64,000 nt of DNA from Corythucha ciliata (taxonomy: Eukaryota; Arthropoda; Insecta; Hemiptera; Tingidae): contig CM075943.1 in NCBI GenBank assembly GCA_038030265.1, positions 39,060,001 through 39,124,000 of the forward strand. Direction: 5' to 3'. The translations under genes and the position numbers were made by a program. Positions 32,391-45,221 of this stretch are shown in pieces. The notes under the pieces were generated by a model. That model did no database searches, was not told where the DNA came from, and saw only the letters and a program-made list of their open reading frames with translations. Position 1 is the stretch's first letter. Each line of letters starts with the position of its first letter.

Positions 32391-32673
32391 TTTTTTTATG
32401 TAAAGACGCGTAAAAGAAGCTGCTGCATGATCCACGTGTGGTATTAATTGATCGCTCCAATGGTTGTTTTCGAACTCAGAGCAGTCTAATGTAGTCCTTA
32501 ACAGCGCTTCAACCCGGAAAGAGTTGGAAAAAAGCGCTGAAACGGCGGAAACACTAAAATTTTCAACGGCTGTCTTGAATAGCCCCCCCAAAAAAAAGAG
32601 TAGAGGGAAAAAGCCTTACGGCATAAAAAACCCTCGAGTAAACGTTACATGATTGTATCAATTGAATATTATA
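32391..32673. repeat. Right arm of the large inverted repeat, second part, and flank
   Basis: 32391-32584 continues the arm (inverse of 27671-27865). 32585-32673 is AT-rich flank with no feature. Confidence 0.65.
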
Positions 32674-33068
32674 CAGGGTGGAAGGGGATAAGTGTGACCA
32701 AAGTTTTTGGGTGATAGTAGACCTCGTTTGCGACCGAAATCACCATATACACCATGGTCCGAAAATCAAAACCATCCGAGATATGATTTTTCTAACGATT
32801 TTTAAGGCTTACACAATTTTTTTAAAACTAACGGCGAGAAACTCGCATTCAATTTGAATTTTTGCAACTTTTGGGGATGGATTCAGAAAGAGCACACTAT
32901 TTTCTGTCAGGATTAGCCATTTTCGATAGACTTTAACTATTTTATGTGGCTTCAAATGCGGCTCAAAGTCATGCAAATCGGGGACCATGGTGTATATGGT
33001 GATTTCGGTCGCAAATGAGGTCTACATTCACCCAAATTTTTTTGTCACACTTATCCCCTTCTACCCTG
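32674..33068. mobile_element. 395-bp TA-flanked MITE
   Basis: Ends CAGGGTGGAAGGGGATAAGTG and its near complement. The ~110-bp arms share CACCATATACACCATGGTCC. ATTATA flanks on both sides are consistent with a TA target. No coding capacity. Confidence 0.75.
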
Positions 33069-33275
33069 TATAATAATTGCAATCGTGAACAAATTGACGT
33101 ATGAATTAAGGGGTAAAGCACATTTATCCAAGTATGAATATCAGAAGGGTGTAAAGCACAATTATAAAGGAATGGTTTGAACCGAAGTAAAGGGTTGCGG
33201 GGAAACCCGCGAGTTAAGCTCATTATTGAAATGGAATGAGTGGAATGAGATATGGATAGCTTACCGGTTGTTTAA

Positions 33276-33669
33276 GGGGGAGTTGTATATGTGTTTCCTC
33301 GACCCCCCTCCAATCAGATCTCGCTTACTCGGCGTTACCTGAATTGTCGCCGTAGTTCTGCACCAATCCTGGATTTTAAGGTCTCATTTCAATCTCCGGA
33401 TGATTCTGCACGCCCGACAAATCTTCATTTTTCATATTTCACCCTTGAAACAACTATAAAACCCACATAAACTTTTACCTTAAAAATTCGAGCTCTTCTG
33501 TCGTCTTATTTGGGAAAGCAAGACTTATCGTGTGCGCGGAATTATCTGGAGATTAAAATGAGACCTTAAAATCCAGGATTGGTGCAGAACTACGGCGATA
33601 ATTTACGTAACGCCGAGTAGGCGAGGTATGATTGGAGGAGGGTCGAGGAAACACATGTACAACTCCCCC
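33276..33669. mobile_element. 394-bp fold-back MITE flanked by TTAA
   Basis: GGGGGAGTTGTA...TACAACTCCCCC with ~135-bp inverted arms, and TTAA at 33272-33275 and 33670-33673. A TTAA duplication points to piggyBac or Kolobok type. The site lies in a CCGGTTGTTTGA-type minisatellite. Confidence 0.7.
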
Positions 33670-33810
33670 TTAACACCGGTCTTACACGACTGGCTTGCCG
33701 GTTGTTTGATTCCGGTTTACTATTCCGGTTTGATTTAAATGATTTACCAGTTGTTTGACCCCAGTTTGATATGAATTGCCTACCGGTTGTTTGATCCCGT
33801 ACGGCTGGTC
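33670..33810. repeat. Short minisatellite, CCGGTTGTTTGA units
   Basis: Units at about 33258 (left of the MITE), 33697, 33747 and 33785, spaced 40-50 bp, with GATTCCGGTTT or GACCCCAGTTT spacers. Confidence 0.55.
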
Positions 33811-34480
33811 GACCATGTCCGCGTCCAGACCTGTAGTATTCCCATAGTGCACTCGGGATGGTTTTGTACGTGTAGTAACTTGCAAGTTTGAGTAAAGTGA
33901 ATGTCTGATCAGTATAATTATGCCACTCGTGGAAGTAATTATGCTCATTCATGAGTAGGATAGGATAGTGACCAGTGACCACTAGAAAGAACAGGTAACG
34001 TTGTTTAGGGTAAGGTAAGGTTGTTTAGGGGAAGACGCCACGGGGAAAAATAATTTTCTTGTGAATTAAGTTTTTACGTTTCGATAAATTTCGTTCCACG
34101 AAACATTGAGTTTTGTCACCCATTGAGTGTGTGACCCATTGTGGCAGGGAAAGGCTGGCCAAGAACGCCGGCTTGGAGATGGAACCCCTATAAGGGTTTG
34201 TCTCAATGGCTCGTTTATATCGTCGGATTCCCCGTGTCGAAAAAACCAGAGATGCGCGGTTCCGACCATTTTTTAAATTTTGACTATACTTGCCTAACCC
34301 GCGGAAGGCTTAAGTGGGCGATTTTCTGGTCCATTGTTACCAGCCCCAGCAAAAAAACGCACGCCTCCATAAGGGGGCGTCGGCGCCGAAAATCGCACGT
34401 TTTGCCTTGTCGTTGGTTTTTTACGATTTTTCTCGACTCCATCAGAGCAAAGTATCCTATCTAAGTTCATGTGGGCAATT
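33811..34480. other. No recognisable gene
   Basis: Short frames only. A GTTGTTTAGGG motif is repeated at about 33994-34030. Nothing else stands out. Confidence 0.4.
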
Positions 34481-35060
34481 CTTTTCTTTCAGCAAGCTTA
34501 CGGGCAAGTCTACGTCTCAAATTGAGAAAAAACTCTTACGCCCGGTTTCTCGTCGTCCTCTGCTGCTAAAATTGAGAAGGCACGCTAATTTGCTGTTCTT
34601 GGGGCAATTGCACGGCTAAAAGCTTTAAGAAACGCCAATATTCTTGGCTATAATTACGAAAAGGCGCTCATTCGTGTCAAAAATTAAGAAAATGCGTCAA
34701 TTCGTGGATTATGATACACATTCCAGGCCAAAAGTGAGAAAAACGCTAGTGTGTAGGTCTTTGGCCAAATCCGCGACTAAAAATGAGGATAGCGCTAATT
34801 CATGCTAAGTGTGACACGTACGTGTGGTGGGAGCCGCGCGATTTCAGCTGGTTCAGCGTTTGTAGCGGGCGTGCGATTTTCATCGAAAATGCACAGATAG
34901 GACACTACAGGCGTTTTCCGCTGTAAATGCTCATCAAGACGCTTAACGCTGAAATCTCGTAACTCCCGCTGGCGTTGTACGTTACGGTACGGGGCTGGGA
35001 GAAACATCGCTGATTCACGGCTGGAATTGAGAAAAAGCACTAAATCACGGCCAAAATTGG
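34480..35060. repeat. Degenerate ~30-bp repeat tract
   Basis: Units resembling GGCTAAAATTGAGAAAACGC followed by TAATTCACG recur with a ~30-33-bp period and high divergence, with unrelated inserts. The 96-bp block at 34686-34781 is identical to 661-756. More units lie at about 35325-35370; inverse tracts are at 27290-27540 and 57520-57960. Confidence 0.5.
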
Positions 35061-37510
35061 GATTAAGCGCTAACTAAAAAAAAATCGTTAGGTCCACGGA
35101 CCCGGAGTTTAGCGTGAATGCGGTTTTCCATTGGTAAGTGGCAGGTGAGCTTGAGTTTGAGTTGGGATCTTGGTGATATTGCTCAGTCCCACATACACTC
35201 CACCCAGCACCACCCACACTAGGCAGGCGGCGCACGCGCTGCGAGACCCATTTTGCCACTTCTGCCGAATTGGTCCCTACACTCCCGTGAAACGTATTCA
35301 GATTTCACGTTGAAAAAAACACGATAACTCACGGATAAAATTGAGAAAAAGCGTGGAGTGCACGGCTCGCTAGGAATGAAATTAATTAATTCTATAAAAT
35401 TAATTAGTTGATTCAAATGAAGTGAAAAAAACTTTCTTCTTCTTCATGTTAATCCCCTTCTTCTTCTGGTTCGATTTGTCTTATTGCCCTCTCCCACACC
35501 GAACCGAACAGAATTTAATATTTTATGACCAGAAAATTTTACCGGCCCGGCCTATTAGGTTACTATAGTCTGCTCCGGTTTTTAACTGTCTAGAGTGCTC
35601 TAAATAAGCGGCTGAAAAGAACCGATTTATCTCATCAAATTGACCAGGAAATAATCAATTCAACTTAAAGTAGAAGATTTTGGTCGCTAAACTGCCGAGG
35701 CAGACTTGATAGCAAACAGAGTTGTTTCCCGTTTGGAACCTGGAAGTCGAGTTTCACAGCAGAATCTGGTGACAAATAGTCGTTGCCGGGGGCTTAAGTT
35801 CGAGCGCTATTTACTGAAAATTCATAATATGAGGATGAACTTCCCCGTTTTGTAGCTGAGGTAGCAGAGCATGAGCAAAATTTCCATTTATTGGACCACA
35901 CACAAATGTGTAGATGCTACGAACTATTTCGTTTCGCCCGGTGAATCAGATTCTGGGGCCAAATACTCGAAGAATTTCTGAGGGCCAAAATATACCATTT
36001 TCGAGCTGAAAGAGCCAATTCTTTTGGTTTGATGCACAGCTAGCGTCCGTTTCGTGACAGAACGATGCGCCATTTCCCTGAGGCAACGTTGTCGCTTACA
36101 GAGCGTGTATTGGGACTTGAATGCGTTTCCAACGCAAAAATCGTGTTCTGGGTAGTCAGATTCGTTACCAAATGGATAGGAAGAATAATAGATAAGGTGG
36201 GGTCACAGTGGGTGAAAACAGGGGAGGGGGAAGGAAGATCGTCCCCGAGAATGCTAGAATTCCTTTAGTGTATTTTGCTACACGAAAATCAGAAAATTTG
36301 TAGTGCTAAGTGTTATGGACTAAAAAAGAAAATTTTTGCCTGTTAGGTTTTTTCCTTTACCAAAAATGGCAATTCTGCTCCGATAACAGCAAATGTGTCC
36401 CAAAAGTACGACTCTATGACCTAAAAGTCAATGTTCCTCACCCGCAATGTTCACTTCCGACCTGTAAAATCTAATATTCCCACGAGCAGACCATAATATT
36501 ATTAGCCGGTTAGCAACAAAAATTAACAATGCGTCGTGTCCGCTTCATTGGTCGAATTTCCCATGGTCAGTAGCCCCGTGATCGTCAGCCCTGTGAAGCC
36601 CCAAGAAATGACTCAATGCTAGCGGACCTCGCTAGCACGCCGTGGAGTGGAGAAATTCGGCTAAACCTTCTACTACCTACGTGTAACGCTCATTTTGGTC
36701 ACTATGAGAAGCACTGACGACTTCCCGGGCTGAGGGACTCGCCAGGCAATTCGAAACCCTTCAAAAAATGGTTGAAAACAGTCATTTCTGGCCACTTTAA
36801 GAGGCGATAACAGCCCTATGTGAACCTTTTGGCCAGGACCGGCTGCATTTATCAATTCAGTATGAACATAAACTGCGTTCGGCTTAGATCTCAGAATTGG
36901 TCAAAAAATACGTCCACGTAATGGGTGTTTTTACGAAATGCTCAAAATTCAAAGGATGAAACAGCGTGACTTGGTGATTCTCTGCATGGGGGATCCGAAA
37001 GTAGAAACGAATTTTCTATCAGACCGTGCATTTGAAGGAATTCCCTCCGACACGACCCACTTGACGATTGAAGCGTAGGTCAATAAGTTAGTCCCGATGT
37101 CCGGAATTCTTTTTCTTGTGGCCTCTCATGATAGGGAAAGTTCTACTTCTAGTTCTACTGAGGGTCAGGGGGGAGGGCTACAGTGATTGAAGTACCGCTT
37201 TTTTCACTAGTAACGCGAAAATAACCTTTTCCTTTTTTAAACGAATTTCACTTTTGAACTGGAAAATGTTGGCACCCCTATTTAATTTTTATTCCAAGTA
37301 GGGGGCCCCTAGGCGGATGCCTACTCTCTAAAAACGGTCTTGCCTATGATCTTACTAATCGTCCTCGTTTCAAAAAAGCTCGATGATGTGCATTAGAGGT
37401 GGGAGGTGGTGGGTAGTCATTATTATTGCCCACCAAACTATTTCCTCCTAATTTTCTGATTTGTCATTTATTACGAAAATCTTCCACTGATAATGGGTTC
37501 AAACGAAATG
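35061..37510. other. No recognisable gene
   Basis: Short open frames without recognisable motifs or paired splice sites. No inverted repeat of note. A regulatory role for the gene starting at 37599 cannot be judged. Confidence 0.4.
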
Positions 37511-37520
37511 GCAAAAAGAG

Positions 37521-37547
37521 TATTTAAACTCCCGCTCTGATCACTGA
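37521..37547 (+). promoter_or_regulatory. Likely core promoter of the secreted-protein gene
   Basis: TATTTAAA at 37521-37528 and an initiator-like TCACTG at 37541-37546, 50-80 bp before the ATG at 37599. The spacing is a little short of the usual 30 bp, so the exact start is uncertain. Confidence 0.4.
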
Positions 37548-37598
37548 GAACGCCACTCTTAGTAGATCCACCCCAAACCCTCTTAACAGTGTCTTAAA

Positions 37599-38068
37599 AT
37601 GCAAACATATCTTATACTCGTCTTGACTACTGTGGTCGTCTCAGCGACGAATTTGGGATATCCTTTCACGAGAAACTTTAATCATCTTCATGGTATCCCT
37701 TATGGTTATAGCCAATTACACGCTGCCGCTGTGAGTAAGAAACATAATTTTTATAGAATCGAAGTTTTAAAGTACATGCTAATTTTCGCGTTTACCCCGG
37801 TCAATATCAGGCTGGTGGTTACTACTCCTACTGGCCTACGGAGACCTTCGAGAGTTATAAAAACGAAATATTTCCGTCCCAAAGCATTCTCCTCACACCT
37901 ACGCACTTCAAAGCAGGTGGTTTTGAGGATATCAACGGAGAGCTGTTAGACAGTCTCAGTAGAATGAGAGTAGAGGGCGGCAATAAATGGATGAGCAAAC
38001 CCGGCCCACTGGATGAGACCAAAAACACCACAATTAAAATGAACACTAACACAATTATCCAATCGTAA
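37599..38068 (+). CDS. Small secreted protein, two exons, 129 aa, TE-derived C-terminus
   Basis: Exon 1 is 37599-37730 and exon 2 is 37811-38068; the intron is 80 bp with a strong donor (GTGAGTAAG) and acceptor (TCAATATCAG). Both exons are phase 0. The product starts with a signal peptide (MQTYLILVLTTVVVSA), continues NLGYPFTRNFNHLHGIPYGY, and exon 2 gives GGYYSYWPTETFESY and FEDINGELLDSL. I do not recognise the family; a secreted Gly/Tyr-containing factor is all that can be said. From about codon 112 (38015 on) the reading frame uses the end of an inverted Penelope-like copy: the last residues (KNTTIKMNTNTIIQS) are also present at 38983-39035 on the other strand. The native C-terminus may have been replaced or truncated. 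Confidence 0.65.
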
Positions 38069-38580
38069 AATCACGCTTTTATCACAGTTCGTTTATACCA
38101 ATCGACTAGATTTTTATATTGGCTACACACCTTGTCAGAATCCTGCTGCAAATTGACAATATTATCGAATACGTTAATATATGCCAATTCGAGCCACTCC
38201 AACTTTCTACGATTTTTCTCGGTCGCCACAACCTGCACATCCGAAAAATCTACTAAATGACCTGGGGGGTGATTCTGTAACTTGCAAAATTTACGTGTCG
38301 TAAATTTTGCACTCGTACTGGGAAGGAGGGGGAGAGGATGTACCCCGATGCCTTGGTTTTTCCACACATTTGTTAAGAATTCATTATTTTTTCTTCGAGA
38401 CCACACGTTCTCGCGTGAAAATTCCGCAGTTTAATTCATTAGGTATCGTAAAAACCATGGCAACGAGGTACCTCCCCTCACCCTTCTTCCATTTTACGAC
38501 ACGTAAATTTAGCAAGTTACAGAATCACCCCCCAGTACTAATAGCATGCTGCGCCAATCCAGTCACACCTTGTCGATTTA
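38015..38580 (-). mobile_element. Penelope-like element 3' fragment, inverted copy, split by a MITE
   Basis: Reverse complement of about 38747-39045. The minus-strand frame reads GHLVDFSDVQVVATEKNRRK then LEWLELAYINVF and DWYKRTVIKA to a stop at about 38071, the C-terminal part of a GIY-YIG domain region. A palindromic insert (about 38266-38533) interrupts the homology between GACC and AGTACT. Confidence 0.7.
38266..38533. mobile_element. ~265-bp palindromic MITE inside the Penelope-like fragment
   Basis: Ends GGGGGGTGATTCTGTAACTTG and the near complement. The arms continue as CAAAATTTACGTGTCG. The uninterrupted host sequence is at about 38788-38800. The target duplication is unclear (at most 1-2 bp), so the superfamily is open. 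Confidence 0.65.
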
Positions 38581-38616
38581 TTTACCCAATAAAATTAATA
38601 AAGTGTTACCAGTGGT

Positions 38617-38985
38617 CAGAGACAAATTGATAAATTATTGCGCACGAATGTTGTCTATAAGTTGACTTGTGCGTGTCAAAAAACGTACGTTGGAAAGACA
38701 ATTCAGCTTCTAAAATCACGTTTGATGCAGCATAAAAATAATGTAAGAAATCGACAAGGTGTGACTGGATTGGCGCAGCATGCTATTAGTACTGGTCATT
38801 TAGTAGATTTTTCGGATGTGCAGGTTGTGGCGACCGAGAAAAATCGTAGAAAGTAGGAGTGGCTCGAATTGGCATATATTAATGTATTCGATAATAATGT
38901 CAATTTGCAGCAGGATTCTGACAAGGTGTGTAGCCAATATAAAAATCTAGTCGACTGGTATAAACGAACTGTGATAAAAGCGTGA
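38617..38985 (+). pseudogene. GIY-YIG endonuclease end of a Penelope-like element
   Basis: The frame reads DKLLRTNVVYKLTCACQKTY, VGKTIQLLKSRLMQHKNNVR, then TGLAQHAISTGHLVDFSDV. VVYKL and TYVGKT occupy the GIY and YIG positions, the CxC sits between them, and the R..QH...VR helix and the H...TGH motif follow, as in the endonuclease domain after the Penelope reverse transcriptase. An in-frame TAG after NRRK replaces the Leu codon still present in the inverted copy. The reverse transcriptase itself is absent, so this is a 5'-truncated dead copy. Confidence 0.75.
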
Positions 38986-39045
38986 TTTTACGATTGGATA
39001 ATTGTGTTAGTGTTCATTTTAATTGTGGTGTTTTTGGTCTCGACG

Positions 39046-39600
39046 TTGGTTGGTTATTTTTGTTAAGTTAGTTTTGTTAAATTTTCCATTAGTTAATAAT
39101 ATCAAAAAAAAGGTGGGGGGGGGGGTAGTGGACGCAGAGTTGTTGGAAGGGTGGGGTATACTTAAGTCGTATACCCAACGACCCGAGTGTTTTTTGGACG
39201 TTGTGTTTGGCCTTAGAGGTGAAGCGGTGCGTATCGGTACTGTTTGTTATTGTATTTTTCTTTGTTAGCCGGTTTTTATTAATTTAATTTTATTGTGCTT
39301 TTGTTAATTATGAAATTATAGGTAATGCTGATCAGGGGCACCGGGAATGGGCCCGAAATGCATTCTTTAAAAAACACCATGGCTGTATGGTTCAAAAAAA
39401 AAAAAAGTTTATGGTCTATTAGTTAAAAGGTTGCCATCTTCTCGTTCTTGTTTCCCAACTTTTTCTGGGGAGCTTGAAGCAGTAGTGCAATAATAAATGC
39501 CCCCCTCCCCCCATGTCGAAGTAGTTCGCCTTATTTTTCTGTATGGTGCATTGTACAAAGATAGTTATCGGTAAGCACAAACAACACCATATATGCAGCA
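39046..39600. other. Intergenic, no gene
   Basis: A G-run (39114-39125) and an A-run (39398-39409). No further Penelope homology and no hammerhead-type motif found. Confidence 0.4.
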
Positions 39601-40752
39601 AACAACGCTTTTATGAGTGACTACAATTTATTAGAAAAAAAATCTGAAAAGAAAAATAAAACAAATTTTAAAATTTTCTAAAAATGAAACAACAAAAGAT
39701 ATAACAATAAGTACAACTTTTTTCTTTTTACGCGGGAAAAGAAAAAAAGGGGATAATTCGTTCTTTTTCTCTAAATAATTTGATAACGAAATGAAAATCA
39801 CCGAAAAACAAAAATATGAAATAAAACTCCCAGATATTTCTCCTTATTTCTTTACAATATTTATAATTATTTACAAGACAATACATATATACATAATGAT
39901 AGCAATGCAACTGAAACAAAAATAGTTGACGAATATTTTCACTATTACTGACTATGAAGAAAAACAAAGATAGTAGTAAGTTTTTTCGGAGAGCTTTCCC
40001 CTTCCTGTTTGACTTCGCCCGAACCGAGCAAAGAAAAAAAAAACTCAGTCAACAGCCTCGTTATAGCCCAATGTGTCACTTCTAGGAATGACATTGTTTA
40101 GGCGTGGACAACACGCCTTTTCTCTTGAATGACACTAGGAGGAAGTAAGAAAAAAACAAAACAAATGAGATTCAAAAAATGAGGTATACGTAGGCGTTCC
40201 TCCACGGCAAGTGATGTAATTAATTTGATAGCACTTAAGTTCGAGGAATAATGAAATAGTTTCTATTATCACACTCATCAACACTTTTTTTTGTTTAAAT
40301 AAATGGAATCGTAGCGATTCCATTGAGCAATCTTAATGGAGGGAGACAGTTCAATGTTTAAAAAAGTATTAACACCAAATATTCAAAAATGGAATTGGCC
40401 TCTCTCGTTCTTTCTCTCTCTCACTCACTCTCTCTCTCTCTCTCTCTCTGACAAAACCAGATTACTTGCCTTCTACTCTTTCTTTCCCTCTGTACAATAA
40501 ATAAATAAAACTCATCACAATTATGCACACAGACGAACATACACTAAAGCATACGGAATCATCGCCTCACAAAATGCGCACCAGGCAGCCAGTGGAATAA
40601 ATTAAAAAAAAAAAACTTTTCAAACCGCGTCTTTTTTGAAAATTTGAGATTTTTAACTCCCTTCCCTCCCTCGAAGGTCCACTAAAATAAATAGAAACAA
40701 TGAAAAAATATAATTTGTTTTAATGGTTAATTTTTAATTCTTAGATGTTTTT
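39575..40752 (-). promoter_or_regulatory. Probable 3' UTR and poly(A) region of Csk
   Basis: Follows the Csk stop codon (40753-40755) without transposon sequence. AATAAA on the minus strand at 39627-39632 is followed by a GT-rich stretch (39575-39605: GTTGTTTGC, GGTGTTGTTTGTG), a plausible cleavage site. Contains a (CT)n run at about 40413-40448, (GA)n in the transcript. The extent is inferred. Confidence 0.4.
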
Positions 40753-42016
<1,264 letters not shown>

Positions 42017-42156
42017 TTAATACTACAAGCACCATGCCACATGGGCACAATATTGGATGATCACAAGAACCACGGAAATTAAAAAAACATATATCGATTC
42101 GAGGAGCTGGATGGACAAAAATCAACTAGCAGGCAATGTGCGAAGTTTAGTTTGAA

Positions 42157-42555
42157 ATGTGCTGGAAGTTGAGTTTCTTGAACTACCCATCGTCGGTCCA
42201 CCTACTCTTAGGGCATGGGACCTTCAACCACAAGCTCAACTACCGCTGCCGCATCGCCATGACACCCCCGACTGCACAAGCCACCCCCCCCTTTCCCGGT
42301 GCCACCTCTACAACTACCTCCGGCAACGGTTCATCTCATCGCCAACACGTCACCACCAGCGTCCACACAATCATCGACGACGCTCTACGTCTTGAATCGA
42401 GGCCGACAAGTCCTCTGACAAGTTTTAGGACGTCCTCGGCTAGAGTTTCGCCGGTCGGAGCACTCTCGAGTATATCGACCCCGAAAGCCGGCGGCCCGCG
42501 AGCGCTGCTATTGGGGCCTCAAATCCACCTGTTCTACCAAGACGCTGGAATTTGA
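42157..42555 (+). other. GC-rich island with a 132-codon frame, identity unknown
   Basis: Base composition changes sharply here (Pro/Thr/Ser-rich translation, for example MTPPTAQATPPFPGATSTTT). The frame stays open in more than one register, which GC-rich sequence favours. No domain is recognised and no splice or promoter signal supports it. It could be a fragment of a retroelement polyprotein on either strand. Confidence 0.2.
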
Positions 42556-42639
42556 GCAAAAAAACCCCGGTTGCCGGTTAGGCACAAAACTGCTGATCAT
42601 GACCCATCGTTTGGATTGGGGTCGATTGCAAGTATTGCC

Positions 42640-43880
42640 CAAAATTTAACTTTTAGGCCCGAAAAACAACACAAATAATTTCGAAATTAAACTACAAACT
42701 CATCGGATATTGACTGTCATGCTGTCAAAATTTGGTTTTTTGAAAGCAAAATTTTATTTTTGAAGAAGACAAACACACAAAACAGGGGTTTCTAAGGCAA
42801 AAATCCGTTTAATTTTTCAATTAATTTGAGGTAAACTTGATATTTATTTAGACTGCTACCACGAAATTAATTTTTCCAAACAACCGAACCCAGAAAATTG
42901 GTTCTTGTAAAGTCGAACCCCGAATTTTTTTATGAGACCCCCTCGCCAAAAATTTGGCTGTTTACATATCCAACCACACGAAATTGTTTTTGAGGCACCT
43001 AGTCAAACCCTCGAAATTTGTTTTGTTTTTTTTATCAGGCCTACCCAAATATCCAAGGTTACCTTGTAGAATACTTACTAATTACTATACTAAATAGGTA
43101 GCGCCGTAAGAAAATTGGGCGGAGGGGCTGTAAACAACGCGACATCGGGTATGCAAATTGAAAATTTTATAATTAAAATCTGATCACGTAGAAAGGTATT
43201 GATTTGCATACCATCTGACGCGTTTTAGGGGGAATTTCCCCTCGTCTACTAGTTACGGCGGTACCTCTCTAGCGCCGGGTAACTTTGGGCGTTACCCACG
43301 AAATTGTTTCTTCTTATGGCTCAAAATCCATGACATTTAATTTTCATAAAAGCAACTCTGAAGGAGCCACACCCGTGTTGAGTTTTTATATGAGCCAACC
43401 CCCAAAGTTAGGTCATTGAATCAGACCCCCCCCCCCCCCGGAGAATTGGTTGGCTTTTGAGAAAGAGACATTGTGTTTTTGTTTTTTGTTTTTCACAAGA
43501 GGCAAATTCGTGAAATTTAGTATGGAAAGGGCCGAAACCGTAAAATTTCGTTTGAAAGAGCGAAACACGCGACACAAAGGGCCGAATCCGCGATTTTTCG
43601 TTTCTTGCGAGTCTACTCCGCGGAACTTGGTCTTTGTAAAGTTAGCAAAACGCAAAACCCCCAAGACTGGTATATTGAATAAGAAAACCCTTCAGGTTTT
43701 GGCTTTCCCGATAGCAAAATCTACGAAATTTGTTTTCTGAGAGCAACATCAAGTTTTTGAATAAGTCAAACACACGAAATTTGGTTTTCTGGGTTACAAA
43801 CCCGGTAAATTTGGTTTTGAACTCTTAGTTTCTTCAAGAAGCAAACTCGCGAAATTTGGATTTAAAAAGAGTCGTAAGTA
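42640..43880. repeat. Degenerate ~31-bp repeat tract with a MITE inside
   Basis: Units like GGTTTTTGAAAGAGCGAAAA followed by TCCACGAAATTT, highly diverged. A palindromic element lies within it (separate entry). The same pattern recurs at 53460-53630 and 61960-63240. Confidence 0.5.
43096..43272. mobile_element. ~175-bp fold-back MITE
   Basis: AGGTAGCGCCGTAA at the left and the near complement TTACGGCGGTACCT at the right; inner arms carry GGTATGCAAAT and ATTTGCATACC. The target duplication is not clear. Confidence 0.5.
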
Positions 43881-45221
43881 CCACGAAATTGGCCCCGTTG
43901 TAAAAAAAAACAAAAAACAAAAAAACAAAAACAAAAAACTTGGAGAGCACTTGATGAGGTTTTGTTTTCAACAAGTAGAATAAGAGGGGAGGGTTAATCG
44001 CAATTATAGTAGGGGAGCCCATGATGCTAAATGGGGATTTACTCGAGCGTCGTAGAGACCTATTGGGTTGCAAAGCTTAGATGACAAAAAGATAAAATTG
44101 TTATATGATGTATACCTTTTCATCGGTGGAGGGAGCGGCTATAGACTTTCAAAAATGTAAAAAAAAAAAAAAAAAACTGTTGTAGGGACATTCTCGAGCG
44201 CGTCAGATATTTACAGCATCAATTGTCTACGTACTTTTAATGAAGTATGCGTGTTAATCTGATAGTTTGCGTGAAGGGGGTGGTTTAAAAAAAAATAATT
44301 GAGCGCGTCAGATTTTCTAAGGGAATGTTAAGTGAACCTAAAATAAGCTCTCATTCAATAATCTGACGATTTGGAGGTGACGCAAACTCGTGGTCCTTAT
44401 CAGAATGTGCGAAAAAAAAATTGTCATTTCGAAATACTCGAGCGTGTCAGATTAAAATATATACTGCTTCATACTGACGTCCTAAACGTGCTCTCTAGTA
44501 ATCTGACGATTATCTGGAGGGATTCGCCTAATCTGACACTTTTTTAAAAAAATGCTCGCTATATTTGGAGCGTGTGTCCTACTTTTCTGCACCATTTTCG
44601 AAAGAGTAAGTTGAGGTTAACTGAAATTGTGATGTAAAGGGCCTTTTTCTACAATAGTTGAATAATGATAACATTATTCGACTGGGGCCTGATTCACTAA
44701 CTTTTTTCACCATTGCTTTTTTCAAAAATCATATGTTTTCTTTCAGTTTTCTTAATTTCATGAATGAGATTTCAATGTTTCTTCCAAAGCAACGTTTTTA
44801 TTTCGTTAGAGAATAAGGCCCCTAATATGAGAGAGAAAAGCGCAATTTTTTAAAACTTCATTATCTGTCGCGGTCAGGGGTGTCAGGTTGGTTGGTAGGC
44901 AAACAAAGTTCACTAGTTCAATTGGTTCAATCATCACTGCTCAGTTGTTGTCGTCAAGGTGACTTGGTGAAGGGGGGTCGTTTGCCCTCCAACCAGTGCA
45001 ACCTCCTTAGCAACCTGACCGCGACCGATTCAACACATATGGCAACCTATTGTGATAAAATATATATCGTTGATAAAGCCTTAACTCTGAAAGGCCTATT
45101 CAACGATATATAAAAGAACTGGATTGCTTATCACTGCAGGGGGGACAGGGTGATTGTTTACCAGGGGACGACCTGCCCCTTCCACGCCCCTCCAGTCATC
45201 TGTGAGCAATCCAGGTTTATA
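43881..45221. repeat. Csk intron: clustered CTGACGCG repeats and a hairpin
   Basis: About 44190-44560 repeats GAGCGCGTCAGATT and its complement AATCTGACG at 100-150-bp spacing; related pieces are at 52600-52700 and 53375-53400. 45059-45111 forms a two-stem hairpin (TATATATCGTTGA with its complement, inner AGCCTT/AAGGC). No gene. Confidence 0.45.

Noticed and set aside
34795..35040. 81-codon minus-strand frame
   Set aside because: Lies in a degenerate repeat tract, no motif or splice support.
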